Source of the DNA: an uncultured Roseburia sp.
Lineage (GTDB): Bacteria > Bacillota > Clostridia > Lachnospirales > Lachnospiraceae
NCBI GenBank assembly: GCA_910584215.1
Contig: CAJTYI010000012.1
Coordinates: forward strand, 1 to 46,463
Direction of reading: 5' to 3'
Length of the DNA stretch: 46,463 nt
The translations under genes and the position numbers were made by a program. The notes below the pieces were generated by a model. The model was not told where the DNA came from and searched no databases. It worked only from the letters and a program-made list of their open reading frames with translations. Positions 1-9,326 of the stretch are shown in pieces. Position 1 is the first letter of the stretch. Every line of letters begins with the position of its first letter.

Positions 1-20
1 CTGAAAAGACGTATCACCCG

Positions 21-163
21 ATGCCCCAAAGAAGCACGCTTAGAACCTCTGGCATTTGCTCCATTCAGAAAAAAGCAAAGACTGTGGCGCCAACTCACGA
101 TGAATTGCCGCATTTACCTTGTGTAAAGAAAAAGTTTTTAGAAGTTTACGATAGAATAAATAT
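21..163 (+). repeat. Short dispersed repeat, left copy
   Basis: This stretch is homologous to the reverse complement of 46311-46445. Both copies begin ATGCCCCAAAG, share the block AGAAAAAAGCA about 50 bases later, and end in ATAGAATAAATAT. Both open a reading frame beginning MPQR; by eye 13 of the first 24 residues agree (shared pieces MPQR, TSG, KKA). Here the frame runs on to 248 (75 codons), but its later part looks non-coding, so I do not call a gene. The rest of 164-268 is AT-rich and I see nothing else in it. Confidence 0.6.
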
Positions 164-268
164 ACGACACATTGGCATATTTATTCAGTCAAAACAATGG
201 CTAATAATCTATAGTATTTTAGTTTGTCAAGTTTGTTTCTATAAATAGTATCGGGAACATAAGCGCAT

Positions 269-316
269 AAAAACAAGGGGCTGTCGCAATAATCATTCTT
301 AATGCGACAGCCCCTT
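269..316 (-). terminator. Intrinsic terminator of the aldolase gene
   Basis: A perfect 14-bp stem (AAGGGGCTGTCGCA at 275-288 against 303-316) encloses a 14-nt loop. Read on the minus strand it is followed by GTTTTT. It lies 19 bases past the aldolase stop codon. Confidence 0.9.
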
Positions 317-334
317 ATTCTTAATCTGGCAAAT

Positions 335-1309
335 TTAATCCAACATCGTAAGCTCTTTATAATAATCCGCATAATCCTTGCGCTTTTCGTTGGTAAAAGC
401 GATCGCTGTGCGAGGATGCTGATTGAGGATACCGGTCATAAGGTATTGAAGATCATATCCCCATACCGTTCCCTCCTCCTGCAGCTTTTTCATATAATTC
501 TCCACAAACTCAATAACCGGGAACAGCTGATACTTCGGATTGCGCAAAAGTCCCAGCAAGAGCTCCATCGCACAATTGCCAGCGCCGCGTCCCATGCCAA
601 GATAGGTGGCGTCTAGCCAGTCCACGCCGTCCCCGACTGCCTCGATCGTATTGGCAAACGCCAGCTGCTGATTATTGTGGGCATGAATCCCGATCTTTTT
701 ATTGTATTTGGCCGCAAACTCGGCATAAACGTCCACGATGCGCTCAATCTGCTCCGGGTAGAGCGCACCGTAACTGTCGACAATATAAATAACATCCACC
801 GGAGATTCCCCCAGTATCTGTAATGCGGTCTTTAGATACTCCTCCTGCGCGTTCGAGATTGCCATAATATTGCATGTGACCTCATAGCCTTTGCGCACGG
901 CGTCTTCGATCATATCCACCGCGGCGGGAATCGTACTCAGATAGGTGGCCACACGGATCAGATCAATCGGGCTGTCCTGCCGGTCTGCGATATCTCTCTG
1001 GTAATTGCATCGCCCCACATCCGCCATAACTGCAAGCTTTAAATCGGTGTCGTTGTCACCGACAATTGCGCGAATATCGTCGTCGTTGCAGAATTTCCAC
1101 TTGCCAAACTTATCGACGTCAAACATTTCCTTGGAGGCCTTATAACCAAACTCCATGTAGTCGACTCCGGCCTTTCGATTCGTCTCATAAAGTTTCTTCA
1201 CAAACTCGTCGGTAAATTGAAAATTGTTCACCAGTCCGCCGTCACGAAGCGTCGCGTCAACCACGCGAATATCCGGGCGGTAATTCATTAATTTGGATAC
1301 TTCTTTCAT
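335..1309 (-). CDS. DRE-TIM metallolyase family aldolase
   Basis: This is a 324-aa HMGL-like TIM-barrel protein of the 4-hydroxy-2-oxovalerate aldolase/HMG-CoA lyase superfamily. The catalytic and metal-binding signature VDATLRDGG is at about residues 17-25, the metal-binding HAHNN near residue 210, and the glycine-rich GMGRGAGN near residue 240. Family members cleave or form C-C bonds in 2-oxo acids using a divalent metal; the substrate cannot be told from sequence. There is no adjacent acetaldehyde dehydrogenase, as would be expected for a true catabolic MhpE/DmpG pair, so another acyl or sugar-derived substrate is possible. The start at 1309 is supported by GAGGAAAG six bases upstream. The gene is monocistronic, with its own promoter and terminator. 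Confidence 0.85.
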   Translation of the reverse strand: MKEVSKLMNYRPDIRVVDATLRDGGLVNNFQFTDEFVKKLYETNRKAGVDYMEFGYKASKEMFDVDKFGKWKFCNDDDIRAIVGDNDTDLKLAVMADVGRCNYQRDIADRQDSPIDLIRVATYLSTIPAAVDMIEDAVRKGYEVTCNIMAISNAQEEYLKTALQILGESPVDVIYIVDSYGALYPEQIERIVDVYAEFAAKYNKKIGIHAHNNQQLAFANTIEAVGDGVDWLDATYLGMGRGAGNCAMELLLGLLRNPKYQLFPVIEFVENYMKKLQEEGTVWGYDLQYLMTGILNQHPRTAIAFTNEKRKDYADYYKELTMLD

Positions 1310-1380
1310 CTTTCCTCACATTCCGCCGCGCAAGCGACATATTATTTGTAAAAATCATTCGTCACTTCCATACGCGATAC

Positions 1381-1409
1381 ATTTTAGCACATCAAAGTGT
1401 AAAAGTAAA
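1381..1409 (-). promoter_or_regulatory. Sigma-A promoter for the aldolase gene
   Basis: On the minus strand TTTACT, 17 bases, then TAAAAT, about 75 bases upstream of the aldolase start and directly after the stop codon of the preceding chemoreceptor gene. The -10 is good and the -35 moderate (4 of 6). Confidence 0.55.
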
Positions 1410-1413
1410 GATA

Positions 1414-2802
1414 TTACTTTTTCATCTCCTCCAAATCTTTGAGCAGTTCACTCGAGTAGGACTTTGCCTCCTGATATACCTGTTCTGCCTTCGTATAATC
1501 TTCCTCAAACAGAGCCTTTAGCGCCTGGGAACCAAAATTGTGAAAGCGCTTGTGCTTGTCTCCAATTTGATTCCAGATCGCACGTATCTGCTCGCGGTTG
1601 GGCGTCATGGCATAATAAAAGTGACCGAAGCCGCACTTAGATGGGTCGATCTGAAGCGGTAATATCTCATGCTCTTTCACCATATGCTCTAAGGTCGCCA
1701 GCCAATTTTTATGCGCCCCGATCGCGCTTTCGATGTACTTGTCAAAGGCACTCTTCTTCAGGCTGTAGAATGCGTCCTGAGACATTTTTCCCATGACCTT
1801 GGCCGCACCGTCCAACATCGCCTCCACCTGCACCACTGGTTCCGTGACCTTTTTAAGTCCGCTGCTGACCTCATGCATCGTCTCCGTATCTCCCTGAAGC
1901 CGTCCGCACTGCTCTTCGATATTGGCCGCTGCCGACTCCAGCTCCACCATAGAGCTGCTGATCTCCTCACTGACTGCTGCCAGAGAACTGATGGAATCGT
2001 TGATGCCGGAGACATTCCGGCGATTCCCCTCGTTGATCTCCCAGACATGACCTATCTTCTCCGTCATATCATTTAATCCGTCTATTGTCTGCTGCGCACT
2101 GTCAGCGCTCTTGTGGGAGGCGGAGCGAATCCCCTCCACAAACCGGCCCATATTGCCGATCAAATTTTTCGTCTCTTCGGCCAGCTTACGGATTTCTTCC
2201 GCCACCACGGCAAATCCTTTCCCGGCCTCCCCTGCCCTCGCCGCCTCAATGGAGGCGTTGAGCGCCAAAAGATTCGTTTGCGCCGAGATCGCATTAATCC
2301 CCGCAATCACGTCATTCATATGGTCAATCACATCATACAGTTCCGACATATCGTGCTGCATCTCGTGCGACGCTCCGATGATCTGGCCCGACAGATCACG
2401 GATCAGCGTCAGCTCGTTTTGTCCAGCCTCGATGTGTTCCAACATTCGGCTGCTGTCCTCGGAAGCCCTAATCATCGTATTGGTCAGCTCCTCATGCTGC
2501 CCGGAAACGCGCCCCGCCACATCGACGCTCTCCCTGGATGCCTGAAAAATAATTCCGGTCGCATCTGCAACCTTCTGGGAAAGGTCCGTCATTTTTTCAT
2601 TATACAATTCCAATGTCAAATCCAGCGCACTCAGCTGCATCAACGCTTTCATATTTTCTTCCAAAACAGTCTCAAACTGTTCCTTTCCCGCACAAAGACG
2701 CTGATAGATGGCGGCAAGCTCCACATTTGACGAATAGTCCGCCTCCCGCAGCCTGGCAAGTTCCTCTAGTAATTGATTTTTGTTTTTTCCAAATGTCATC
2801 AT
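1414..2802 (-). CDS. Soluble methyl-accepting chemotaxis protein with C-terminal CZB domain
   Basis: This 462-aa cytoplasmic protein has no signal peptide or membrane segment. Residues about 100-330 form the MCP signalling coiled coil, with the conserved hairpin tip containing AQTNLLALNASIEAARAGE and KGFAVVAEEIRKLA. The last ~110 residues form a chemoreceptor zinc-binding (CZB) domain: an AHKNW histidine near 364, CGFGHFYY with Cys near 390, and HKRFH near 417-421 give the His/Cys set known to bind zinc. In other bacteria CZB receptors respond to zinc availability or oxidants such as hypochlorous acid. A longer frame extends to 3009 but overlaps the MATE gene; GGAG before the ATGATG at 2802/2799 fixes the start. 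No chemotaxis or flagellar genes are nearby, so the signalling partner is elsewhere. Confidence 0.92.
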   Translation of the reverse strand: MMTFGKNKNQLLEELARLREADYSSNVELAAIYQRLCAGKEQFETVLEENMKALMQLSALDLTLELYNEKMTDLSQKVADATGIIFQASRESVDVAGRVSGQHEELTNTMIRASEDSSRMLEHIEAGQNELTLIRDLSGQIIGASHEMQHDMSELYDVIDHMNDVIAGINAISAQTNLLALNASIEAARAGEAGKGFAVVAEEIRKLAEETKNLIGNMGRFVEGIRSASHKSADSAQQTIDGLNDMTEKIGHVWEINEGNRRNVSGINDSISSLAAVSEEISSSMVELESAAANIEEQCGRLQGDTETMHEVSSGLKKVTEPVVQVEAMLDGAAKVMGKMSQDAFYSLKKSAFDKYIESAIGAHKNWLATLEHMVKEHEILPLQIDPSKCGFGHFYYAMTPNREQIRAIWNQIGDKHKRFHNFGSQALKALFEEDYTKAEQVYQEAKSYSSELLKDLEEMKK

Positions 2803-2852
2803 ACCGTTCTCCAATCTTACAGATGCGCATCTTACTACTATCCGTTCATAAA

Positions 2853-4271
2853 CTAAACATTTTTTATATTCTTCAGCCATTTCTGCCGAAAAAGGCGTAC
2901 AAGGAATATCGTGCCGCGAAAGCACAGTTCGACTGCCATCGCTATCCACACACCACGCAGCCCCAGTGTCCCTGCCAAAAGAAATGACAACGGCAGGCGC
3001 ACCCCCCACAGGCTCACAAGGTTCATAATGCTCGGAATCAGGGTGTCACCAGCGCCGCGCAGCACGCCGGCAACCACAATCGAAGCTCCAAAGAGCGGCT
3101 CCGCAAACGCCTCTATGCGCAGAATTTTGGTGCCAAGCTCTCTGACTGCCGGGTCGGGTGACAATAGCCCGATCATAAAGGGGGCCGCCAGGTACATGAG
3201 CGCCCCCATCATCGCCATAAGCGCCATGCCCATGCCCACCGTAATCCGTCCAAACGACATGGCGAGTTTGCCGCGTCCCGCGCCTACACTCTGCCCGGTC
3301 AAGGTGGTCGCCGCGTTAGCGATACCGTACCCTGGCATATAACAAAGACTCTCGGCCGTCACCGCAAACGAATTGGCCGCGATGGCGACCACACCGAGCG
3401 GCGCCACAATTTTGGTTGCAAATACCTGGGCTAAGCACACGACAAAATGCTCAAATCCGATCGGCAGCGCGAGCACTGCCGCGCGTTTGACGCAGGCTGC
3501 CTCCAGCCTATAATCTTCGCCGCTCCTTGAGCGCAGCAGCGGTGTGCGAAAAATCAGCCAGCTCATCATCAGACACATTATGACCAACTCTGCACACGCG
3601 GTGCCGAGCGCCGCCCCCATCACGCCAAGTCCGGCGCCGGGCACACGCAATGTTATGCTTCCCAGTTTCAGATTCCACGAGGGGAAAATAAAAAAGAGAT
3701 TGAATACCACATCTAAGATACACATACAGGAGTTTAATATTCCCGGCACTTTCATATTTCCACTGCACTGTAACATACTGCCCGCCAATCCGTTTAACGC
3801 CATCGGCAGCAGCATCCAGGCGTAGATCAGAAAATAGCGGGAAGCATCTTTGCAGATCTCTCCGGCTCCACCGAGCCAGATGGGCAGCCTGCCGCTTATG
3901 GCCGCACCCGTCAGAGCCAAAATAAGCGCCACTGCAAATACCACGATATAGGACTGCTTAAGTACCTGTCTGGCCCGCTTAAAATTCTTTGCGCCGATCT
4001 CCTGCGCCACCTGAATCGAAAATCCAGCAGCAGCCGAAGAACAGACGCTGCCAAACAACCATGTGGTCGTCGCTACCAGCCCGATCGAAGCGGAGGCATC
4101 GGAACCGAGCCGTCCCACCATAGAAGCGTCGATATACTGCATCACAATGGAAGTGATCTGTGCCATCATAGCCGGCATACTAAGCCGCAGGGCAAGACTG
4201 ATTTTCTCCCCGCGCGACAGCTCTCTGCCGTTGCGGATATTTGATAATAAATCCTTTTTGCCTTTACTCAT
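2853..4271 (-). CDS. MATE family multidrug/cation efflux transporter
   Basis: This 472-aa polytopic membrane protein has about 12 predicted helices in two homologous halves, each opening in MatE style (LRLSMPAMMAQITSIVMQYI in the first half, LALPIGFEHFVVCLAQVFA in the second). MATE proteins export cationic drugs or metabolites in exchange for Na+ or H+. The substrate is unknown. AAGGAATCT precedes the start at 4271. It begins only 12 bases after ktrA stops, so it is probably cotranscribed with the potassium uptake genes, though no functional link is obvious. Confidence 0.93.
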   Translation of the reverse strand: MSKGKKDLLSNIRNGRELSRGEKISLALRLSMPAMMAQITSIVMQYIDASMVGRLGSDASASIGLVATTTWLFGSVCSSAAAGFSIQVAQEIGAKNFKRARQVLKQSYIVVFAVALILALTGAAISGRLPIWLGGAGEICKDASRYFLIYAWMLLPMALNGLAGSMLQCSGNMKVPGILNSCMCILDVVFNLFFIFPSWNLKLGSITLRVPGAGLGVMGAALGTACAELVIMCLMMSWLIFRTPLLRSRSGEDYRLEAACVKRAAVLALPIGFEHFVVCLAQVFATKIVAPLGVVAIAANSFAVTAESLCYMPGYGIANAATTLTGQSVGAGRGKLAMSFGRITVGMGMALMAMMGALMYLAAPFMIGLLSPDPAVRELGTKILRIEAFAEPLFGASIVVAGVLRGAGDTLIPSIMNLVSLWGVRLPLSFLLAGTLGLRGVWIAMAVELCFRGTIFLVRLFRQKWLKNIKNV

Positions 4272-4283
4272 AGATTCCTTTTC

Positions 4284-4931
4284 TTATATATGAAAACATT
4301 TCTGGATATCTTTGTTTCTCCCCAGAACAAGCATCGTCTCATCCTCATGAAAAGCGGTGTCCGGGGTGATCGTCATATGCAGCTTGCCGTGCCGCTTCAT
4401 TGCCATTATATTGACGTTATACTTTTTTCGGATATCAATCTCACCGATCGTTTTGCCCAGCCAGTCTTTGGGAATGGATACCTCAAAAATAGCATAATCC
4501 TCATCGACCTCGATATAATCAAAAATATGCTCGGAACTGTAGCGGATCGCCGTCCAGTACGCAAGCTGTTTTTCCGGGTAAACGATATCATCCGCGCCGT
4601 TTCTGAGCAAAAACTTGGCCTGCACGTCGCGCTCCGCTCTCGCCACGACAAATTTGGCCCCCAGCTCCTTTAACAGCGACGTCGTCTCCAGGGAACCCTG
4701 GAAGTCATTGCCGATGGCGACGATGCAAACGTCAAAATTGCCAATCCCCAGCGAGCGCAAAAATTCCTCATTGGTACTGTCGCCAATCTGAGCATTGGTC
4801 ACATAGGGCAGCACGTCATCCACGCGCTCCTCCATCCTGTCCACCGCCATCACCTGATGATCGAGTTCATTTAACTTCATAGCAATATGCTTGCCAAGCC
4901 TTCCCAGGCCGATCAATAAAATTGATTTCAT
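4284..4931 (-). CDS. ktrA: KtrA/TrkA-type potassium channel regulatory subunit
   Basis: This 215-aa soluble RCK protein gates the KtrB membrane subunit. The N-terminal RCK_N Rossmann domain carries the nucleotide-binding GLGRLG (residues 8-13), with an acidic residue ending beta2 (VDRMEE), as in proteins that bind ATP/ADP or NAD(H). The C-terminal RCK_C domain (about 135-215) is the kind that binds c-di-AMP in Firmicutes KtrA. Length and two-domain layout match KtrA rather than the tandem-RCK TrkA of proteobacteria. AAGGAG lies 11 bases before the ATG, slightly long spacing. It follows ktrB by 98 bases on the same strand. Confidence 0.93.
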   Translation of the reverse strand: MKSILLIGLGRLGKHIAMKLNELDHQVMAVDRMEERVDDVLPYVTNAQIGDSTNEEFLRSLGIGNFDVCIVAIGNDFQGSLETTSLLKELGAKFVVARAERDVQAKFLLRNGADDIVYPEKQLAYWTAIRYSSEHIFDYIEVDEDYAIFEVSIPKDWLGKTIGEIDIRKKYNVNIMAMKRHGKLHMTITPDTAFHEDETMLVLGRNKDIQKCFHI

Positions 4932-5029
4932 CTCACATGATTCTCCTTCCCGCTTGCTCTCTATTTATCGGAAACGACATATACGTCTGCCGTTACCCAA
5001 CCACTGCATAACCTGTGATTTCTCTGTCT

Positions 5030-6421
5030 TTAACCGACCACAATTTTTCCCTGCGGCAGCTTCGACACATGGGGGCGTTTCCTCGACATTGCCGCAAAAA
5101 CCAAAGTCAGGCCACCCACCCGCCCCACATACATCAGCACGATAATAATCATGCGCGATACCATGCCAAGCTCCGGTGTCAAGCCAAGCGACAGGCCAAC
5201 CGTACCCACTGCGGAAGCTGCCTCAAACAGACAATCGAGCACCGGCAGCCCTTCGATACAACTGATGGTGATCGCGCCAAAAACGCTCATCACCAGATAC
5301 AGCACAAGAATGGTCGCTCCGTAGCGCACGGTCTCCGGGGCAATTCTCCTGCCAAAGCAGCGCACCTCCTCTCTCCGCTTAAACACCGCCACCGCGGAAA
5401 TCAAAAGCACCGCAGCCGTGGTGACTTTCATCCCGCCGGCCGTAGAGCCGGGCGCACCGCCAATCAGCATTAAAATAATCATGATCATGCGGCCACCCTC
5501 GCTGAACTCTGCCAAATCAAGCGTATTAAATCCGGCGGTCCGCATCGTCACAGACTGAAAAAGCGCATGCAGCACTTTCCCTCCAGTGGGTATGCCATCC
5601 CATTTGGGCTGCGATAAATCAAAAAAGAAAAAGAATATTGCCGGCAGTAAGATAAATATTGCCGTCATAAAAAAGATCACTTTGCTCTGCATCGTATAAC
5701 GGTGAAAATTCCACTTATGTTCCCGCACATCATTCCAGGTTCCAAAACCGATTCCGCCAATGATGATGAGCAGCATAATGACAACGTGTATCCATGTCTG
5801 GTTCGAATAGGAGGTCAGCGACGAAAACGGCACCTGCTCGCCGAGCAGGTCAAACCCCGCATTGCAGAAAGCCGAGACCGCGTGAAACAGCGAGTACCAA
5901 AGCGCCCTTGGCAGGGAATGATCTTGTATAAAGACCGGAAAGAGCAGTGCCGCCCCCATCAGTTCAATGATAATGCTTGTGCGGATGATAAACCGCGTCA
6001 GCCGCACGATACCGCCCACACTGGGCGCTGCTATCGCCTCCTGCATCGTGCTGCGCTGCATCAGACTGATCTTGCGCCCCGATATCACAACGATAATGAT
6101 CGCCATCGTGATAACTCCCATGCCGCCGATCTGTATTAACAGCAGTATGACAAACTGGCCAAACAAAGACCAGTAAGTGGCCGTATTTTGTACGACAAGC
6201 CCCGTCACACAGGTGGCCGACGTCGCCGTAAACAATGCATCCGCAAAAGACGCCCCCTCTCCTCCCGCCGAGGCGAACGGCAGCATCAACAGCAGGCTTC
6301 CCGCCAGAATCACAAGCACAAACCCGCACGCGATGATTTGAAAAGAAGACCAGTGTTTCTTTTGTGTCAGATTGTCCTCCAAAATGGCACGCGCTTTATA
6401 ATTTTTTATCTCGTCACTCAT
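5030..6421 (-). CDS. ktrB: KtrB/TrkH-type potassium uptake membrane subunit
   Basis: This 463-aa membrane protein has four M1-P-M2 repeats. The four selectivity-filter segments are visible: TCVTGL, AFCNAGFD, MRTAGFN and VGTVGLSLG, each with the conserved glycine. It is the ion-conducting partner of KtrA encoded directly downstream. A GTG four codons upstream (6433) is in frame, but GAGGAAA sits just before the ATG at 6421, so the shorter start is preferred. The 97-base gap to sbcC holds no convincing terminator, so read-through from sbcDC is possible. Confidence 0.94.
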   Translation of the reverse strand: MSDEIKNYKARAILEDNLTQKKHWSSFQIIACGFVLVILAGSLLLMLPFASAGGEGASFADALFTATSATCVTGLVVQNTATYWSLFGQFVILLLIQIGGMGVITMAIIIVVISGRKISLMQRSTMQEAIAAPSVGGIVRLTRFIIRTSIIIELMGAALLFPVFIQDHSLPRALWYSLFHAVSAFCNAGFDLLGEQVPFSSLTSYSNQTWIHVVIMLLIIIGGIGFGTWNDVREHKWNFHRYTMQSKVIFFMTAIFILLPAIFFFFFDLSQPKWDGIPTGGKVLHALFQSVTMRTAGFNTLDLAEFSEGGRMIMIILMLIGGAPGSTAGGMKVTTAAVLLISAVAVFKRREEVRCFGRRIAPETVRYGATILVLYLVMSVFGAITISCIEGLPVLDCLFEAASAVGTVGLSLGLTPELGMVSRMIIIVLMYVGRVGGLTLVFAAMSRKRPHVSKLPQGKIVVG

Positions 6422-6518
6422 AATTTTCCTCACAATAAAACGGTTCTTTTCCGTCCACGACGCCTTTACTCTTATGCTCCAACCGCCGCAGCGCCGCTTT
6501 AACGGCAGGCAGGCCGCG

Positions 6519-9320
6519 CTATCCCTGCTGCCATTCTGCCTTACTGCCTTTTTCTGTTTTTCGCACTGCCAGCTTGATCTCTACCTGTGCTTTTAATTCG
6601 CTGACATGGGAGATAATGCCCACCATGCGTTTGCCGCCGGAGAGCTCATTTAATATGGCAATCGCCTGATTTCTTGTCTCTTCACTGAGCGAGCCGAACC
6701 CCTCGTCGATAAACATCGTATCGATATGGACGCTGCCGCGGCTCTCCTGTATCATATCGGCCATACCCAGCGCCATAGAGAGTGCGGCGATAAAAGATTC
6801 CCCGCCGGAAAGCGTCTTAACATCGCGCACCTGGTCGTTGACGACACTGTACACATCCAAATCCAGGCCGACCGCCCCCTGTGTACTCAAATCTTTTACA
6901 TCACGGCAGCGCAGCAAAAATTGACTGCCGGACATCGGATAAAGCCTGCGGTTGGCACGCTCGATGATCTGTCTGAAATAACGCCTCTGGATATACGTCT
7001 GAAAATTCATATGCCGCTTTGAAAGTTTCCCAGTCGCCGTATCCTCCAGATGAGAGAGCACAGCCGCCTCTCTGCGGCGTTTACTGCGCTCATTGTACAA
7101 CTGTTCTGCCTGTTTCTTTGCTCTCTCGTTGGATTCCAACATACTGTACAAATCGCGCTCCTGCTTTTTCAGTGTCTGCTGCTCTTTTTTATAGCGCTCC
7201 AACTCGCTTTCGTATGATGCAGTATCCTGCCTTACTTTGCCGCTCGTCTCTATAGCCAGCCGTTCAACATTGCCCTCCGCCAGCGCGAGCTTAGTCCGGT
7301 ATTCCGAGATTTCTACTTCCAGAGCGTCAATCGTCTGCTGCGAGATACGCTTCTGCAAATATTCTACCTCGCCCGCAAACCCCTGCTCCGACAGCTGCCG
7401 CTCAAAATCCGCCGCGGCCCGTTGGGCGCGCTTCTCTTCCGACTCAACGTTCTGCCGCGCCTGCGTAAGCTGTCCGCCCTTTTCCATACAGGTTTGTTTG
7501 CGGGTTTGATATGCCTCGAGGCGATCGTTTTTTTGCTTTTCCAACGTTTCTAACGCTTCCTCCAGCCTCTTTTGCTCTCTTTGCGCCTGCTCCTTCGTCT
7601 CGTATTGCAGTTTTTGACTTCTCTGCGCCAGCGCGGCCTTTTGTCCGGCACAATTGCGCTGTAATTCGCTCACACGCCCGCGCAGTTCTTCGGCCTGCTC
7701 TTTTCGCGAACAATTATCCATCCGCAGTTTTTGCTGCCTGTCACGCAATTGATTCTCTTTTTCTATCGCTGAAATGACTGTCTCCTGCTCCCTAGCTTCT
7801 GGCATCCCGGAGGCCAATGCACATGTCGTATCGCCATCCAAACCTGCCGCTGGAGCGGCTGCATTCATCTTGGAGCGCGCATACACATGATCAACCGCAC
7901 CGCAGACCGGACACGGCTCTCCCTCTTTTAATCCCTGGCGCAGCAGATAAACCTGTTCCTTTAAAAGAATCTGTTCCCGCAGCGCTATCAGCTCCATGTC
8001 AAGCTGTCTCTCTTCTTCCTCACCGTCCGCCAACTGCTCCATAAGGCGCGCCAAGCGCTTTTCCGCCGCCTCCAGATCTTTGGCAAGCTTATCCTGTTTT
8101 TCCCTCTCCTCCCTTAACGCGTCGTACTCTGACAGACTATCTCTTATTTTAATCTGCCGCGCGATCATCTTGGGCGCAGCCGCGTCATACTCCGCTTTTG
8201 CCTGCTCCGCCAACCGCTGCAGCTCCATAAGTTGGCCGCTGTTTTCATCTATCCACGCCTTTAGCTGTTGCAGCCTTTGAAACTGTTCTTCGCAGCGCGC
8301 CTTGCTCTCCTGCAGATTGTGGTAAGCCGCCTGCACAAAAATCGCCCGCTTTCCCTCAGACAGCCGCTGTTCCTTTTGTCTGATTTCCGGTTCCCGCTCT
8401 TTTAATGACGCCCGCTGTTTATTTGCCTGCTCATATTCGGTAAGTTTCTGGTTGACTGCCGCAGCAGTCCTAAGCTTCTCCGCAAAAAGCTCCAGCCCCT
8501 GCCCTACCCGCGCAAGCTTTTCTTCCGCCCGCTCCACGGCGTCTTTCGTCTCCTGGCAGATGTCCGCGGCCAGCGCTAAGAGTGCATCCCCGTCACTCTC
8601 ACTGAACTTTTGATCGTACCCCATCCAGCGCTCCGTGAGTCTGCTTTCCGGAATCAGCCGCATCTGCTCTAATTCATGAATAATCCGTTCTTTATTCTTT
8701 GCCAGAGCAATGTTCATCTCCTTTGCCCTGTTTCGCAGTTTTTCCTCAATCTTTCCGTAGAGGGCGGTGTCAAACAGTCTGGCAAAAATCTCCCTGCGCT
8801 CCTGCGAAGAAGCGTGCAGAAGCTTTAAAAACTCTCCCTGCGCGATCATGGCAATCTGGGTAAACTGCCCGACATTTAAACCGACAATCTGTTCTATTTT
8901 CTCGTCGATCTCCCTCTTTTTCCCTGGGTAACAGCTTCCGTCCGGCATCATCAGCTCCACCTTCGGCAAAAGAGGTCTTTTTAACTCCTCATACTCCTCC
9001 CTGCCGTCCACCGTCTTTTTCTTCCAATTGGGCTGCTCCGGGCTGCGGGTCACTCTATACTCCTTTCCGTCATAGGAAAAGCAAAATGTCACCTCTGTTT
9101 TATCCCCCGGCGGCGCATACTGGCTCAACATCATCTTACCGTCGCGCGCTCCGCCGCTGGTCTTATCGTAAAGTGCATACGTCATGGCGTCAAAAATCGT
9201 CGTCTTGCCCGCACCGGTATCACCGGTGATAAGAAACAAGCCGCCTCCAACCCCGGAAAAATCTATCGTCTCATGGCGGTATGAACCAAATGCACGCATT
9301 TCAATCGAAATCGGTCTCAT
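6519..9320 (-). CDS. sbcC: SbcC/Rad50-like exonuclease subunit
   Basis: This 933-aa SMC-like ATPase is the partner of SbcD in the SbcCD (Mre11-Rad50 type) nuclease that opens DNA hairpins and processes blocked ends. Walker A GDTGAGKTT is near residue 33. Long coiled coils flank a central zinc-hook CPVC motif near residue 470. The ABC signature LSGGES and Walker B FIDEGFGSL are in the last 120 residues. It starts 6 bases after the sbcD stop codon, with its GGAGG inside the end of sbcD, so the two are translationally coupled. Confidence 0.95.
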   Translation of the reverse strand: MRPISIEMRAFGSYRHETIDFSGVGGGLFLITGDTGAGKTTIFDAMTYALYDKTSGGARDGKMMLSQYAPPGDKTEVTFCFSYDGKEYRVTRSPEQPNWKKKTVDGREEYEELKRPLLPKVELMMPDGSCYPGKKREIDEKIEQIVGLNVGQFTQIAMIAQGEFLKLLHASSQERREIFARLFDTALYGKIEEKLRNRAKEMNIALAKNKERIIHELEQMRLIPESRLTERWMGYDQKFSESDGDALLALAADICQETKDAVERAEEKLARVGQGLELFAEKLRTAAAVNQKLTEYEQANKQRASLKEREPEIRQKEQRLSEGKRAIFVQAAYHNLQESKARCEEQFQRLQQLKAWIDENSGQLMELQRLAEQAKAEYDAAAPKMIARQIKIRDSLSEYDALREEREKQDKLAKDLEAAEKRLARLMEQLADGEEEERQLDMELIALREQILLKEQVYLLRQGLKEGEPCPVCGAVDHVYARSKMNAAAPAAGLDGDTTCALASGMPEAREQETVISAIEKENQLRDRQQKLRMDNCSRKEQAEELRGRVSELQRNCAGQKAALAQRSQKLQYETKEQAQREQKRLEEALETLEKQKNDRLEAYQTRKQTCMEKGGQLTQARQNVESEEKRAQRAAADFERQLSEQGFAGEVEYLQKRISQQTIDALEVEISEYRTKLALAEGNVERLAIETSGKVRQDTASYESELERYKKEQQTLKKQERDLYSMLESNERAKKQAEQLYNERSKRRREAAVLSHLEDTATGKLSKRHMNFQTYIQRRYFRQIIERANRRLYPMSGSQFLLRCRDVKDLSTQGAVGLDLDVYSVVNDQVRDVKTLSGGESFIAALSMALGMADMIQESRGSVHIDTMFIDEGFGSLSEETRNQAIAILNELSGGKRMVGIISHVSELKAQVEIKLAVRKTEKGSKAEWQQG

Positions 9321-9326
9321 GCCCTG

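Noticed and set aside
275..316. GGGGCTGTCGCA inverted repeat as an insertion sequence end
   Set aside because: Both arms are only 14 nt apart with a T-run after a stop codon, which fits an intrinsic terminator; no transposase is near.
5964..6329. Long antisense frames within ktrB, sbcC, lon and other genes
   Set aside because: These are shadows of clearly identified genes; none has a recognisable domain or initiation signal.
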